From an uncultured Eubacteriales bacterium (lineage in GTDB: Bacteria > Bacillota > Clostridia > Christensenellales > Aristaeellaceae): 34,511 nt of DNA. A model generated the notes under the pieces. That model did no database searches. It worked only from the letters and a program-made list of their open reading frames with translations, and had not been told where the DNA came from. Positions 1 through 7,521 of this stretch are shown piece after piece (position 1 is the first letter of the stretch; each line of letters starts with the position of its first letter). The translations under genes and the position numbers were made by a program. Location: positions 1-34,511 of the forward strand of contig CADANQ010000036.1 in the NCBI GenBank assembly GCA_902789365.1. The letters are read 5' to 3'.

Positions 1-99
1 CATGCCGCTGAAACGGATCATAATCGGAGGGAGATCCCTCCGATACCTCCCCTCTGCTGCCATACGTTCGTTCTCCTTCACACACGACTGAACAGTTAC
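1..99 (-). repeat. Left-end copy of composite repeat, A half
   Basis: The reverse complement of this stretch aligns without gaps to 5763-5861, with 91 of 99 bases identical by eye. It contains a short hairpin with arms CGGAGGG/CCCTCCG. The two copies differ in the four-base loop (ATCT here, TTCA at 5763-5861) while the arms are unchanged. The window begins inside the element, so the B half would lie just outside. No protein family is recognised in it. Confidence 0.9.
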
Positions 100-226
100 A
101 ATCGAACAAAGGAACAGCGATCCGATCAACCGCCGTTCCGCTGCGCAGATTCAACACGGCCCGGCCGCCGCGGCGGCCCAAACAGGATGTTCTTCTTTAA
201 CCCGATCAAATAAGGAGCGCTGCCGT

Positions 227-805
227 ATGCTGTTTCAAACATTGGACAAGCTCAAGCGTCAGTCGATACTGATCGCAATCCTCATGATGGCTCTCGGCGT
301 GGTCATGCTGATCTGCCCCGAAAGCTATGTAAATACCCTTGTTGTAACCGTGGGGTATGGGATGATTATCTTCGCGATTGTGGAAATGCTTGAATTCATT
401 GCGAGTAAAAAAGCCCCGATTCACTATATCATTTTTACCGGCGCCCTGTTCATCGCGATTCTCGGCATTTTCATACTCATTTACAATCAGGATCTGCTGA
501 AAGCCCTGGGCTGGCTGTTCGGATTCGTGCTGGTGTCGGACGGCCTGTTTTCGCTGTTGAACGCCCTGCTGTTTGTTCGCCGCTCCAACCGGAAGGGCTG
601 GTGGATACTGATTATATTGGCCGGTGCGCTCATGGCGTTTGGGGTGCTGATCTTCCTGAATCCCTGGTGGGATTCCCCCACCCTGCTCGCGAAGATCATC
701 GGCGGCGCGCTCCTGTTCTCCGCCTTCGCGAGCGCGCTTCGGCTTATCTGGGTGTGGCCGTTCAGGAACGGGAAGGAGAGTGCGGAAGATGCCTCTGAAA
801 AATAA
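227..805 (+). CDS. DUF308 / HdeD-family membrane protein
   Basis: This is a 192-residue, almost wholly hydrophobic protein with about six predicted membrane helices in three pairs (roughly residues 12-32, 36-57, 65-84, 90-113, 122-143, 152-172) and a charged C-terminal tail. That pattern, with short loops and repeated small/aromatic residues, fits the DUF308/HdeD family of integral membrane proteins. HdeD is linked to acid resistance in Escherichia coli, but the molecular role of clostridial members is not established. The start is supported by AAGGAG about eight bases upstream. The gene overlaps the next gene's start, so the two are probably cotranscribed and translationally coupled. The 127-base leader (100-226) holds a perfect 16-base palindrome at 163-178 (GGCCGCCGCGGCGGCC); no clear promoter is visible. 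Family assignment is fairly sure, function is not. Confidence 0.8.
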   Translation: MLFQTLDKLKRQSILIAILMMALGVVMLICPESYVNTLVVTVGYGMIIFAIVEMLEFIASKKAPIHYIIFTGALFIAILGIFILIYNQDLLKALGWLFGFVLVSDGLFSLLNALLFVRRSNRKGWWILIILAGALMAFGVLIFLNPWWDSPTLLAKIIGGALLFSAFASALRLIWVWPFRNGKESAEDASEK

Positions 806-2495
806 AGCGCAAAAACCGGCGGATACGCTTGAAAACGAAAAAGAACAAATCAGACGCGGCACGGGGGAAATGAGCGCGGAACTGAAGCGGCTCCTTGAAA
901 GCGAGATCAGCGCGTTTCGGAAACGCGAAAAGCACCGCTCCACCGAAATGATCGCCATCTTCGCCAGGCATAACTTCTACGCCAACGGTCTTACGCCGCA
1001 GGAGCTTCGGACGACCCTGGAGGATCTTGGGCCCACCTATGTAAAGATCGGACAGATCATGTCCAGCCGGGTCGATCTGCTGCCCGCCGAATACTGCAGG
1101 GAACTGGAAAAACTGCGCAACAGCGTAAAGCCTCTGGACCCGGCCGTGGCAAAAGCCGTCATCGAACAGGAAACCGGCAGGAAAATTGATGAGATCTATA
1201 CCGAGTTTCGGGATGAACCGCTGGGATCCGCGTCGATCGCTCAGGTCCATTACGGCGTCCTCAGGGACGGCACCCGGGTCGTCACCAAGGTGCAGCGTCC
1301 TTTGATCGCCGACATGATGCGAAAGGATTTCGTGCTTCTGAACAAGCTGGCGGACCTGGTGAACGTCATCGGGGAAGATTCCGACGAACAGGTCATCGAC
1401 TTCAAGTCAGTGATCGCGGAGGTCGAGCGCGTTACCAAAGCCGAACTCGATTTCCGCGTGGAGGCGGAGAACACCCGTCTCTTCAGGGAAAAGTGTCTCG
1501 ACGACGAGGAACGCATCTCCTGCCCCGCCGTCATCGACAGCCTTACCACCGAGCGCATCTTCACCATGACCTATATCGACGGCTGCTCCGTTGCAGACAC
1601 GGAAAAGCTGATCGCGGAGGGCTGCGACCCGAACGAGATCGGGCGCGTAATCGTGGACAGTTACCTGCATCAGGTGCTGGACGCGGGCATATTCCACGCC
1701 GATCCGCATCAGGGCAACATCCTGGTCAGCCACGGCAAGCCCTATTGGATCGACTTCGGAATGATCGGGCGCGTCACGGACAAGGATATCGACCTCATCC
1801 AGGATATGGTCAAAGCGCTGCTGCTCCAGGACGCCGACTCCCTGGTCAGCTCGGTCATGGGCATGGGCGCCGCATCGGAGAAAACCGACCGCGCCAAACT
1901 TACCCGGGACGCCGAAATGTTCATCGAAAAGTATATGAACGTAAAGAGCGTCAGCGACATCAACGTGACAGAGGTGTTCGACGAAGTAATGACCCTGGCC
2001 GCCAGGAACCACGTTTCCATGCCCGGCAGATTCACCATGCTGGCCCGGTCCCTCACCACCATGGAAGGCGTCGTGGAGCAGCTTTGCCCCGACCTGAACA
2101 TATTCAATATGCTCTATGATAAGCTGAAGGATCGTGCGCGGCAGAATATGGACATTCCGCGGGAGCTCCTTGAAAAGGGCAATGAACTGGTGAAGGCCGG
2201 CAAAAAGACAGCCCGGATCCCTCTCCTCGCTTCGGAAGTGCTGGAGGGCGTGGTGAAGGGCAAAACAAGGGTGCGCGTCGAACTGTCCGAATATGAGGAG
2301 CCCCTGAACCGGATTCTCCGCTTCCTGCGGTACACTGTGCTGACGCTGGTGGCTCTGGTGCTGTTCATCGGATCCTGCATCCTCTGCACCACCGATTTCA
2401 AGCCGCTCCTGGCCAACGGGATGCCTCTGCCTGCTGTGGCGGGGATCGTCTTTTCCATAGCGCTGACGATATTCTCGGTCAAAAGGCTGAAATAG
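789..2495 (+). CDS. UbiB/AarF (ABC1, ADCK-like) atypical kinase with C-terminal membrane helices
   Basis: This is a UbiB-type atypical kinase of about 568 residues. Hallmarks are visible (numbering from the upstream GTG at 780): the KxGQ motif KIGQ at 89-92; the Ala-rich nucleotide loop ASIAQVH at 151-157 that replaces the usual glycine-rich loop; VTKVQ with lysine 170; the catalytic segment HADPHQGN at 306-313; and the metal-binding IDFG at 324-327. Two hydrophobic segments near the C-terminus predict a membrane anchor, as in other bacterial UbiB proteins. The family supports ubiquinone synthesis where quinones exist. In an anaerobic clostridium a role in lipid or isoprenoid handling is more likely, but that is inference. 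I prefer ATG at 789 over the GTG at 780 because AGGAGA at 773-778 is correctly spaced only for the ATG. It overlaps the DUF308 gene by 17 bases. Confidence 0.9.
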   Translation: MPLKNKAQKPADTLENEKEQIRRGTGEMSAELKRLLESEISAFRKREKHRSTEMIAIFARHNFYANGLTPQELRTTLEDLGPTYVKIGQIMSSRVDLLPAEYCRELEKLRNSVKPLDPAVAKAVIEQETGRKIDEIYTEFRDEPLGSASIAQVHYGVLRDGTRVVTKVQRPLIADMMRKDFVLLNKLADLVNVIGEDSDEQVIDFKSVIAEVERVTKAELDFRVEAENTRLFREKCLDDEERISCPAVIDSLTTERIFTMTYIDGCSVADTEKLIAEGCDPNEIGRVIVDSYLHQVLDAGIFHADPHQGNILVSHGKPYWIDFGMIGRVTDKDIDLIQDMVKALLLQDADSLVSSVMGMGAASEKTDRAKLTRDAEMFIEKYMNVKSVSDINVTEVFDEVMTLAARNHVSMPGRFTMLARSLTTMEGVVEQLCPDLNIFNMLYDKLKDRARQNMDIPRELLEKGNELVKAGKKTARIPLLASEVLEGVVKGKTRVRVELSEYEEPLNRILRFLRYTVLTLVALVLFIGSCILCTTDFKPLLANGMPLPAVAGIVFSIALTIFSVKRLK

Positions 2496-2646
2496 CGGAT
2501 ATCTGAAAACGTATACCCCGCTTTATTATCGGCATGGGATGCGGGCGGAGATCCGGGCCGCTTAGACTAAACAGCTAAATACAATTTCGTCATTTCATTA
2601 TTTGAAATAAATGCTAAACTATTTCAATATTGTGGAACCCGGAAAC

Positions 2647-2677
2647 AGCGGAGGAGCATGTTCTCCTTCCGCTTTTG
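2647..2677 (+). terminator. Probable Rho-independent terminator
   Basis: AGCGGAGGAG at 2647-2656 pairs, with one bulge, with CTCCTTCCGCT at 2663-2673 across a short loop, and is followed by TTTT. It lies about 150 bases after the UbiB-type gene and before the promoter of the defence island, so it likely insulates the two transcripts. Confidence 0.65.
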
Positions 2678-2745
2678 CATTGTGTAAATCAATCCACCAA
2701 TGATTATAAAAGGAGTAAAAACTCACCTGTTCGCACGAATTATTA

Positions 2746-2774
2746 TTGTTAACACTTTATTTTCATGGTATACT
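2746..2774 (+). promoter_or_regulatory. Sigma-70 type promoter of the XRE/defence operon
   Basis: TTGTTA (2746-2751) and TATACT (2769-2774) are separated by exactly 17 bases in an AT-rich stretch, a near-consensus vegetative promoter. It sits 35 bases upstream of the preferred XRE start codon and would drive the operon through 5148. It also argues against starting the XRE gene at 2746, because that start would lie inside the promoter. Confidence 0.75.
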
Positions 2775-2808
2775 TTTAATAATCTTGTTTTTTAATGGAG
2801 GCTGCCCA

Positions 2809-3030
2809 ATGGCTGTCCGATACAACAAACTCTGGAAATTGCTCATTGACAGGAAGATGAGCAAGGCGGATTTGCGGCGTGCGGCAGATATTTCATCCAA
2901 CACCCTGACCAAGCTGAGCAAGGATGAAAGTGTCGCTCTGCCCATACTGGACCGCATTTGCTCGACACTGAAAGTGGATTATGGCGACATCATAGAACAT
3001 GTCGAGGAAGAGCAGGAGAAGGAAGCATGA
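2809..3030 (+). CDS. Small XRE/Cro-type HTH regulator (HTH_26-like)
   Basis: This 73-residue protein is essentially one helix-turn-helix domain. The pattern MSKADLRRAADISSNTLTKL followed by an ILDRICSTL helix and a VDYGDIIE tail is typical of the Cro/C1-type HTH_26 family. Small proteins of this kind often act as autorepressors of restriction-modification or defence operons, and here it is the first gene of such an operon. I use ATG 2809 because GGAGG at 2798-2802 precedes it and a strong promoter lies just upstream. Its stop overlaps the start of the next ORF (ATGA at 3027-3030), implying translational coupling. A repressor role and the operator site are inference; no obvious operator palindrome was seen beside the promoter. 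Confidence 0.85.
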   Translation: MAVRYNKLWKLLIDRKMSKADLRRAADISSNTLTKLSKDESVALPILDRICSTLKVDYGDIIEHVEEEQEKEA

Positions 3031-3374
3031 GCGCCGCTGACAATGCAATCAGCAAAAGCAGCCCCATGGCGAGGCAGACGTTCTATCAGCAACTTGATCC
3101 TCAAAACGGCGATGGACCGCAGACTTATCAAGACTTGATGCCAAAGTTTATCCAAGAATTGAAAGGCGTTGACAAGCGTGAGAAGATGCCCGAACTGATG
3201 GTCATCCTGGAGGAAAACTTCCTGAAGGACGATAAGGGACGCTGGTACATTCCTGACTACACCAAGAGCGGTGACATCGCCAAGCTGCGTGAAAAGAACC
3301 TGCTGATGTACTATGACATTAGTCTAAGCATAGCGCAGGCTGCTCCGACACAGATAGGATTGAATTTGGGTTGA
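3027..3374 (+). pseudogene. Collapsed remnant of a DNA methyltransferase (C-terminal pieces joined)
   Basis: This 115-residue ORF has a proper ribosome binding site and overlaps the XRE stop, but it does not look like a complete protein. Its middle (MPELMVILEENFLKDDKGRW and the lysine-rich stretch after it, about residues 58-90) matches from memory the C-terminal region of large adenine-specific DNA methyltransferases of the DUF1156 kind, which are many hundreds of residues long and carry catalytic motifs absent here. The segment REKNLL is followed directly by MYYDISLS, a phrase I associate with the extreme C-terminus of the same proteins (NLLMYYDISLSR). An internal deletion between two NLL-encoding points would explain it. 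The first 40 residues are unrecognised. Alternatively it is a genuine small protein; a database search would settle this. Confidence 0.5.
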
Positions 3375-3400
3375 AATTGAGGCAATAGGAGGACAATGGT

Positions 3401-4504
3401 ATGGCTCCCAGAGAAGGACAACTATCCCGAATCGTCATCAAGGGATATAAATCGATTCGTGAATGCAGCATTGAATTGAAACCCATCAATGTGCTGATCG
3501 GCAGCAATGGCGCAGGAAAATCCAACTTTGTTTCAGCGTTTTGGTTCTTACAGAACATCCTGCGTCAAAACCTGGCTGTTGCGTCTCAGCAAAGTGGTGT
3601 TTCTTCGCTGTTTTACAACGGTTTGAAGGTCACTGAAGAGATCACAATGGAGTTCTATTTTGGCAACAATGCCTATGGGTTTGTACTGATTCCCACAGAT
3701 GACGGCAGGATCATTTTCAAAAAAGAATATTTCAAGTATTACGGAATGCAGTATGATAATGAATCCAATATAAACAGAGGGCACAGTGAATCTCAGTGGC
3801 GCAATGGCGTAAATAACCATCTTGATGACTATATCAAGCCAATCCTTGAAAAAGAGAGCTGGCGCGTCTATCACTTCCATGATACTGGACGCACTGCCAA
3901 GGTGAAGCAGGAGCATAATGTTGTGAACAACGCTGTTTTCCAGCAGGACGCAGGCAACCTTGCCGCATTTTTGCTGAGACTACGTGAGAATTATCCAAAC
4001 CAATACAGAGAAATCGTTTCAACAGTGCGCACTATCGCGCCGTTCTTCGATGACTTTGTGCTGGCTCCCAACGAAAACAATCAGGAACTGATTGTTTTGA
4101 AATGGCAGAAAAAGGGCTGCGATGATATCTTCACCGCGTCTCAGCTTTCTGATGGTACTCTGCGTTTCATCTGCATGGCTACGCTGCTGCTCCAGCCCGA
4201 AGAATTGATGCCTTCCACTATCATTGTGGATGAGCCTGAATTGGGATTGCATCCTTTCGCCATCACTGTGCTTGCGGAACTGGTGAAGAGCATTGCGCAG
4301 AAAAAGCAGCTAATCCTCTCAACGCAGTCTGTTGAATTGCTGAACTGGTTCGATCCTGAAGATGTGATTGTTGTGAATAACAGCAACCAGGGAAGCACAT
4401 TCGAGAGACTGAACGCCGAAGAATTGAGCGCATGGCTGGAGGAAGATTATTCACTGGGCGATCTGTGGAATAAGAATCTGTTTGGAGGTCGATTGACAGT
4501 ATGA
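3401..4504 (+). CDS. AAA/ABC-type ATPase of a TOPRIM-partnered defence pair (AbiL/OLD-like)
   Basis: This is a 367-residue SMC/ABC-like ATPase. The N-terminus has the Q-region and Walker A motif GSNGAGKS (residues 33-40). The signature-like LSDGTLRF lies late in the protein. Walker B IIVDEPELGLHP includes Asp277 and Glu278, and the switch segment STQSVELLN carries Gln where many relatives have His, a substitution common in this AAA_21 type. Such ATPases paired with a TOPRIM or nuclease gene form abortive-infection or anti-phage modules (AbiL, OLD/Gabija and PARIS are architecturally related examples). AGGAGG eight bases upstream supports ATG 3401. The stop overlaps the next start (ATGA at 4501-4504), so the two subunits are coupled. 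GC is clearly lower than in the flanking metabolic genes, suggesting horizontal acquisition. Family is clear; antiviral activity is inferred. Confidence 0.88.
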   Translation: MAPREGQLSRIVIKGYKSIRECSIELKPINVLIGSNGAGKSNFVSAFWFLQNILRQNLAVASQQSGVSSLFYNGLKVTEEITMEFYFGNNAYGFVLIPTDDGRIIFKKEYFKYYGMQYDNESNINRGHSESQWRNGVNNHLDDYIKPILEKESWRVYHFHDTGRTAKVKQEHNVVNNAVFQQDAGNLAAFLLRLRENYPNQYREIVSTVRTIAPFFDDFVLAPNENNQELIVLKWQKKGCDDIFTASQLSDGTLRFICMATLLLQPEELMPSTIIVDEPELGLHPFAITVLAELVKSIAQKKQLILSTQSVELLNWFDPEDVIVVNNSNQGSTFERLNAEELSAWLEEDYSLGDLWNKNLFGGRLTV

Positions 4505-5148
4505 AACGTGTATTGATACTGTGTGAAGGACAGACTGAGGAACAATTCGCCAATAGGATTCTGATTCCATATTTCACGCCCCAGGAAATCTATGTCAGAC
4601 CTATCATTTTGACGACCAAACGGTATGTGAGCGGCGGAAAGGAACGCGGCGGTGTCAGTTCCTATAGCAAAATAGCAGAACAATTGCGGCTGCTTTGCAG
4701 GGACAGAGATGCGTATGTAACATCCATGCTGGATTACTTCAGGCTGCCTGCTGATACGCCTTGCATGGACCAGGAAAGGACAGATACCTATCAGCATGTG
4801 GCAGAAATTGAAGCCACAATCAATAGCGACATCGGCAGCGCAAACTGCCATGCCAATCTGATGGTTCATGAGTTTGAAGCTTTGCTGTTTTCTGAGCCAG
4901 CCGCGTTTGAGGCAATCATGGATGCAGCAACTGTTCAGAAAATCGCAGAAATCCGCGCTAGTTTTGAAACGCCAGAAGATATCAATTCAGCGCCTGAAAC
5001 AGCGCCGTCCAAGCGGATTCTGCAAATCAAGCCAGACTATCGGAAAGTCACGCAGGGTGTTGAGATTGCAGAGAAGATCGGCATTGACAAGATGCTGCAG
5101 TGCTGTCCGCACTTCGCGGAATGGATTGGGAAGATCAGAAAGGCTTGA
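4501..5148 (+). CDS. DUF4276 family protein (TOPRIM-like effector partner)
   Basis: This 215-residue protein is typical in length and sequence for DUF4276. It opens with a beta strand and acidic turn LILCEGQTEEQF (Glu9 and Glu13), has VTSMLDYFRLP about residues 73-83, and NLMVHEFEALLFSEP about residues 119-133, an arrangement resembling TOPRIM-like nuclease folds such as RloB/AbiLii. The C-terminal third has the usual CPHFAEWI segment. It starts inside the stop of the ATPase gene, which strongly suggests a two-component complex in which the ATPase senses infection and this protein is the effector. The metal-binding reading of the acidic residues is inference. The gene runs almost directly into a truncated DUF5131 gene, so the island's right boundary lies within a few bases of its stop codon. 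Confidence 0.88.
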   Translation: MKRVLILCEGQTEEQFANRILIPYFTPQEIYVRPIILTTKRYVSGGKERGGVSSYSKIAEQLRLLCRDRDAYVTSMLDYFRLPADTPCMDQERTDTYQHVAEIEATINSDIGSANCHANLMVHEFEALLFSEPAAFEAIMDAATVQKIAEIRASFETPEDINSAPETAPSKRILQIKPDYRKVTQGVEIAEKIGIDKMLQCCPHFAEWIGKIRKA

Positions 5149-5153
5149 ACTTG

Positions 5154-5630
5154 ATGGATGACTGCATGTTTTACTTTTTCACAAAGCGCATCGAACGGTT
5201 TCGGGAATGCGTCCCGCCCGACTGGGGAGAGGGCTATGAAAATGTGATCGTAGGCTGCACCTGCGAAAATCAGGATCGGGCGGATTTCAGGCTGCCGATC
5301 TTCGCGGAGCTTCCGATCAGGCACAAAACGGTTATCCTCGGCCCGATGCTTGGCCCGGTGAAGCTGGAAAAGTATCTGAACGGCAGTATCCGCGAGGTGG
5401 CTTGCTCAGGCGAATCGGGCATCAACGCGCGGCCGCTTGATTACGAATGGGTGCTGGATGTCCGCCGCCAGTGTATGAACAGGGGCGTCCCTTTTCAGTT
5501 TCATCAAACGGGAGCTTATTTGATCAAAAACGGCAGAATGTACCATATCCCCCGTCGTTTCCAGGTATCGCAGGCCCGCAAAGCGGGGATCGATTACAAA
5601 ATCGCGGATGGATTTATTCCGGAGGCTTAG
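5154..5630 (+). pseudogene. DUF5131 (phage Gp37/Gp68-like) protein lacking its N-terminal half
   Basis: The ORF reads in the C-terminal half of DUF5131. Recognisable blocks are FFTKRIERF, PPDWGEGYENV, CENQDRADFRLPIF, SGESGINARPLDYEWV, GVPFQFHQTGA and the terminal FQVSQARKAGIDYKI. Complete relatives are about 220-270 residues and begin with a CxxCY-type cysteine cluster and other N-terminal segments that are missing. The open frame continues upstream to 5100 only as an overlap with the DUF4276 gene in another frame. GC is higher than in the preceding two genes and similar to the chromosome, so the low-GC island appears to have replaced the 5' half. No trace of that half was found upstream of the island (2496-2745), so this is loss rather than simple interruption. 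No strong ribosome binding site precedes ATG 5154. A shortened functional protein is possible but unlikely. Confidence 0.72.
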
Positions 5631-5762
5631 GGGCGGAACGCCTCATAAAAGCACGGCGGATTCCGGTTTGCCGTAATGCCCGACGGCAGGGAATCCCGGA
5701 GTATACGCTTGCCAGGGGCTTCTCCGTGTCCCGGTCCCGCCCGCATATTGAAAAAGAACAGG

Positions 5763-6080
5763 GTAACTGTTCAGTCGTGTGTGAAGGAGAACGAACGTAT
5801 GGCAGCAGCGGGAAGGTATCGGAGGGTTCACCCTCCGATTATGATCCGCTTAAGCTTCATGTACGGTGAAGCGGAACGACACCCCGAACCGTTCCCGCAG
5901 GATCGGTGAGGGGTTCGCACCCGGCCGGCGGCGCCGCTTGGACGCAGGAAACCGGCACCGCCGGCGAGGCTCAGGACTCGGGGAAGGGGTTTCCCTTCCC
6001 CGGACTCTCGCCCGGGGGGGTCGCGGGGGGTACGGGTATCCCCCGCGGTATCTAAACTGTCCGCAGGACTGAACAGATAC
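5763..6080 (+). repeat. Hairpin-rich composite repeat, only uninterrupted copy in the window
   Basis: The A half (5763-5861) matches the reverse complement of 1-99, and the B half (5921-6080) matches the reverse complement of 34347-34511 at roughly 90% with small indels. Stacked inverted repeats are visible: CGGAGGG/CCCTCCG (5820-5837 region); TCCGCTT/AAGCGGA spanning about 5845-5876; CGGGGAAGGG (5979-5988) with CCCTTCCCCG (5993-6002) around a GTTT loop; CGCGGGGG (6022-6029) with CCCCCGCG (6040-6047), extended inward with one G-T pair; and GTCC/GGAC around GCA (about 6059-6068). It lies in a gene-free stretch (5631-6203). It could be a structured RNA or a non-autonomous mobile element. No tRNA, rRNA or riboswitch class is recognised. 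Confidence 0.9.
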
Positions 6081-6203
6081 GAATATTGCCTGTGCAAGAG
6101 CCGCCGGCCATGCCGTCATCCATGGACAATGAAAACGGATTTCACCTCGACGTCCGCTGCCCGCCCGGGCCGCGGACGCAGCTTATTGTGCGGAAAAAAA
6201 GCT

Positions 6204-7250
6204 TCAATCCATATGCCCGTTCTGACGATAGGCGCCCGGCGTCATCCCCGTGTGCTTGCGGAAGGCCCGGATAAAGTATTCGCTGCTCTCATAGCCGACG
6301 GACGCGGCCACATCCGCGACGGGCAGGGATGTATCCCGCAGCAGCTGTTCGGCGTTTTCCATGCGAATATTGGTCAAAAGCTGGATAAAAGTCTGCCCTG
6401 TCGTCTGCCGAATAAGACGGGAAGCATATTCCGGGGAATAATGGAACTCAGCCGCAAGACCGTTCAGCGTTGCGCCGGCGGTATTCATCTGAAGGTACCG
6501 GGCAATGCGGGTCGCGGTCTGAGCGTCGTCCGTCCGGTCGTTGGGAAACTCCGCGTGATCCATATGATTCCGAAGCAGGAGCACAAAGATCTTTGTGAGA
6601 ATCGCGTTCAGAAGTATTGAATAGTAATCCCGTTTTTCAAAAAATTCCATGCAGAGATTCAAAAAGGTATGGCGGAATTCCGAATCGTCCCCCGTGTGAA
6701 AAATCAGGTAGCTCAACCCCTGCTTGCTGTACAGGGTATTCAGAAAAAACCCGGCCAGCGCATTGTCTCCCTGCAGAATACTGTAGAAATAGTGTCGGAA
6801 GGTCGATCGGCGCATCAGCACATCGACGATCACGCTCTCGTCGCTGACATCGACGGAATGCGTCACCTTCGGCTGGATCAGGCAGATGTCTCCGGTGCGC
6901 AGGTGCGAATGAAGGCCCTTTACCTGATGGACGCATTGCCCTTCCAGAACGTAGAACATCTCAAAGAAATCGTGATGGTGCGGCACCGCGGGCGTATAGC
7001 AGTTGTGCTTGGACACATGGATGCCTACGCGCCGGTCCGGGGTAAAAAAGGCGGCCTCCTGATATTCCTGCCTGATCGTTTCCGGCCACTCCGGGATAAT
7101 CAGCGCCTTTCCGCGGATTTCCCCGGGATCCAGCCGGCCAAGATACGCTTCAAAACCCTCCGGACTGGAACGGGCCAGCCGGTAAGCGCGGTAAAAGAGC
7201 TCGCTTTCATTCAGTTCACGCAATGCCTGTATCAGCTGCTGTTCCGTCAT
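6204..7250 (-). CDS. AraC-family transcriptional regulator with N-terminal cupin sensor
   Basis: This is a 348-residue regulator. The N-terminal half contains a sugar-sensing cupin: the PHHHDFFEMFYVLEG segment near residues 90-105 and GDICLIQP about 20 residues later are classic AraC_binding features. The C-terminal hundred residues carry the paired helix-turn-helix DNA-binding domain: TLNGLAAEFHYSPEYASRL, then TFIQLLTNIRMENAEQLLRD, SLPVADVAASVGYESSEYFI and the terminal FRKHTGMTPGAYR. It is divergent from the carbohydrate locus starting at 7522, so it most likely activates that locus in response to a sugar ligand. I choose the second of two adjacent ATGs because GAGGAAAG almost touches the first. 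An inverted repeat (CGTCCGC/GCGGACG, 6151-6178) lies downstream without a convincing T-run. Confidence 0.93.
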   Translation of the reverse strand: MTEQQLIQALRELNESELFYRAYRLARSSPEGFEAYLGRLDPGEIRGKALIIPEWPETIRQEYQEAAFFTPDRRVGIHVSKHNCYTPAVPHHHDFFEMFYVLEGQCVHQVKGLHSHLRTGDICLIQPKVTHSVDVSDESVIVDVLMRRSTFRHYFYSILQGDNALAGFFLNTLYSKQGLSYLIFHTGDDSEFRHTFLNLCMEFFEKRDYYSILLNAILTKIFVLLLRNHMDHAEFPNDRTDDAQTATRIARYLQMNTAGATLNGLAAEFHYSPEYASRLIRQTTGQTFIQLLTNIRMENAEQLLRDTSLPVADVAASVGYESSEYFIRAFRKHTGMTPGAYRQNGHMD

Positions 7251-7284
7251 CATCTTTCCTCACTGTCGGGATTCATACGGGTCC

Positions 7285-7314
7285 AGTATACATATACAGC
7301 CCTGAATCTGTCAA
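7285..7314 (-). promoter_or_regulatory. Promoter of the AraC-family regulator
   Basis: On the minus strand a perfect TTGACA (7309-7314) is followed after 18 bases by TATACT (7285-7290), about 30 bases upstream of the start codon. This strong, near-consensus promoter suggests the regulator is expressed constitutively or is autoregulated. Confidence 0.75.
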
Positions 7315-7414
7315 TTTTCCGGGACAAATTTATACTCCTTCGGATCATACGGAAAAAATGCGGCCATATTACACTGCTCTGAATACAGTTACATCAAAAA
7401 AAGTCAGTTAAACA

Positions 7415-7458
7415 GCACAAATATGTGCATAGCGCAAAGCGCCCTGTGATTATATAAT
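7415..7458 (+). promoter_or_regulatory. Candidate activator-dependent promoter of the carbohydrate locus
   Basis: A TATAAT box lies at 7453-7458, 64 bases before the first glycosidase start, but no recognisable -35 box stands 17 bases upstream. Instead there are two small palindromes, GCACA-aata-TGTGC (7415-7428) and GCGC-aaa-GCGC (7432-7442). A good -10 with a poor -35 beside symmetric sites fits activation by the divergent AraC-family protein. This is inference from spacing and symmetry only. Confidence 0.4.
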
Positions 7459-7521
7459 AACGGTGAAAGATACGTTCAGGTTGTTTTTGACAAAGCAGAC
7501 AAAGGGAAAAGAGGTCGCCAA

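Noticed and set aside
2809-3374. XRE gene plus following small ORF as a toxin-antitoxin pair
   Set aside because: Size and overlap fit, but the second ORF resembles methyltransferase C-terminal pieces rather than any toxin fold I recognise.
5763-5900. Group II intron end (GTGTG start and domain V-like hairpin)
   Set aside because: There is a GTGTG and a 7-bp stem of about 31 bases, but no convincing domain V catalytic triad and tetraloop, and no reverse transcriptase gene nearby.
5763-6080. Omega RNA/HEARO or tRNA-like element
   Set aside because: The stacked hairpins are suggestive, but it does not resemble the omega RNA I can recall, no IscB or TnpB gene is present, and no tRNA cloverleaf can be drawn.
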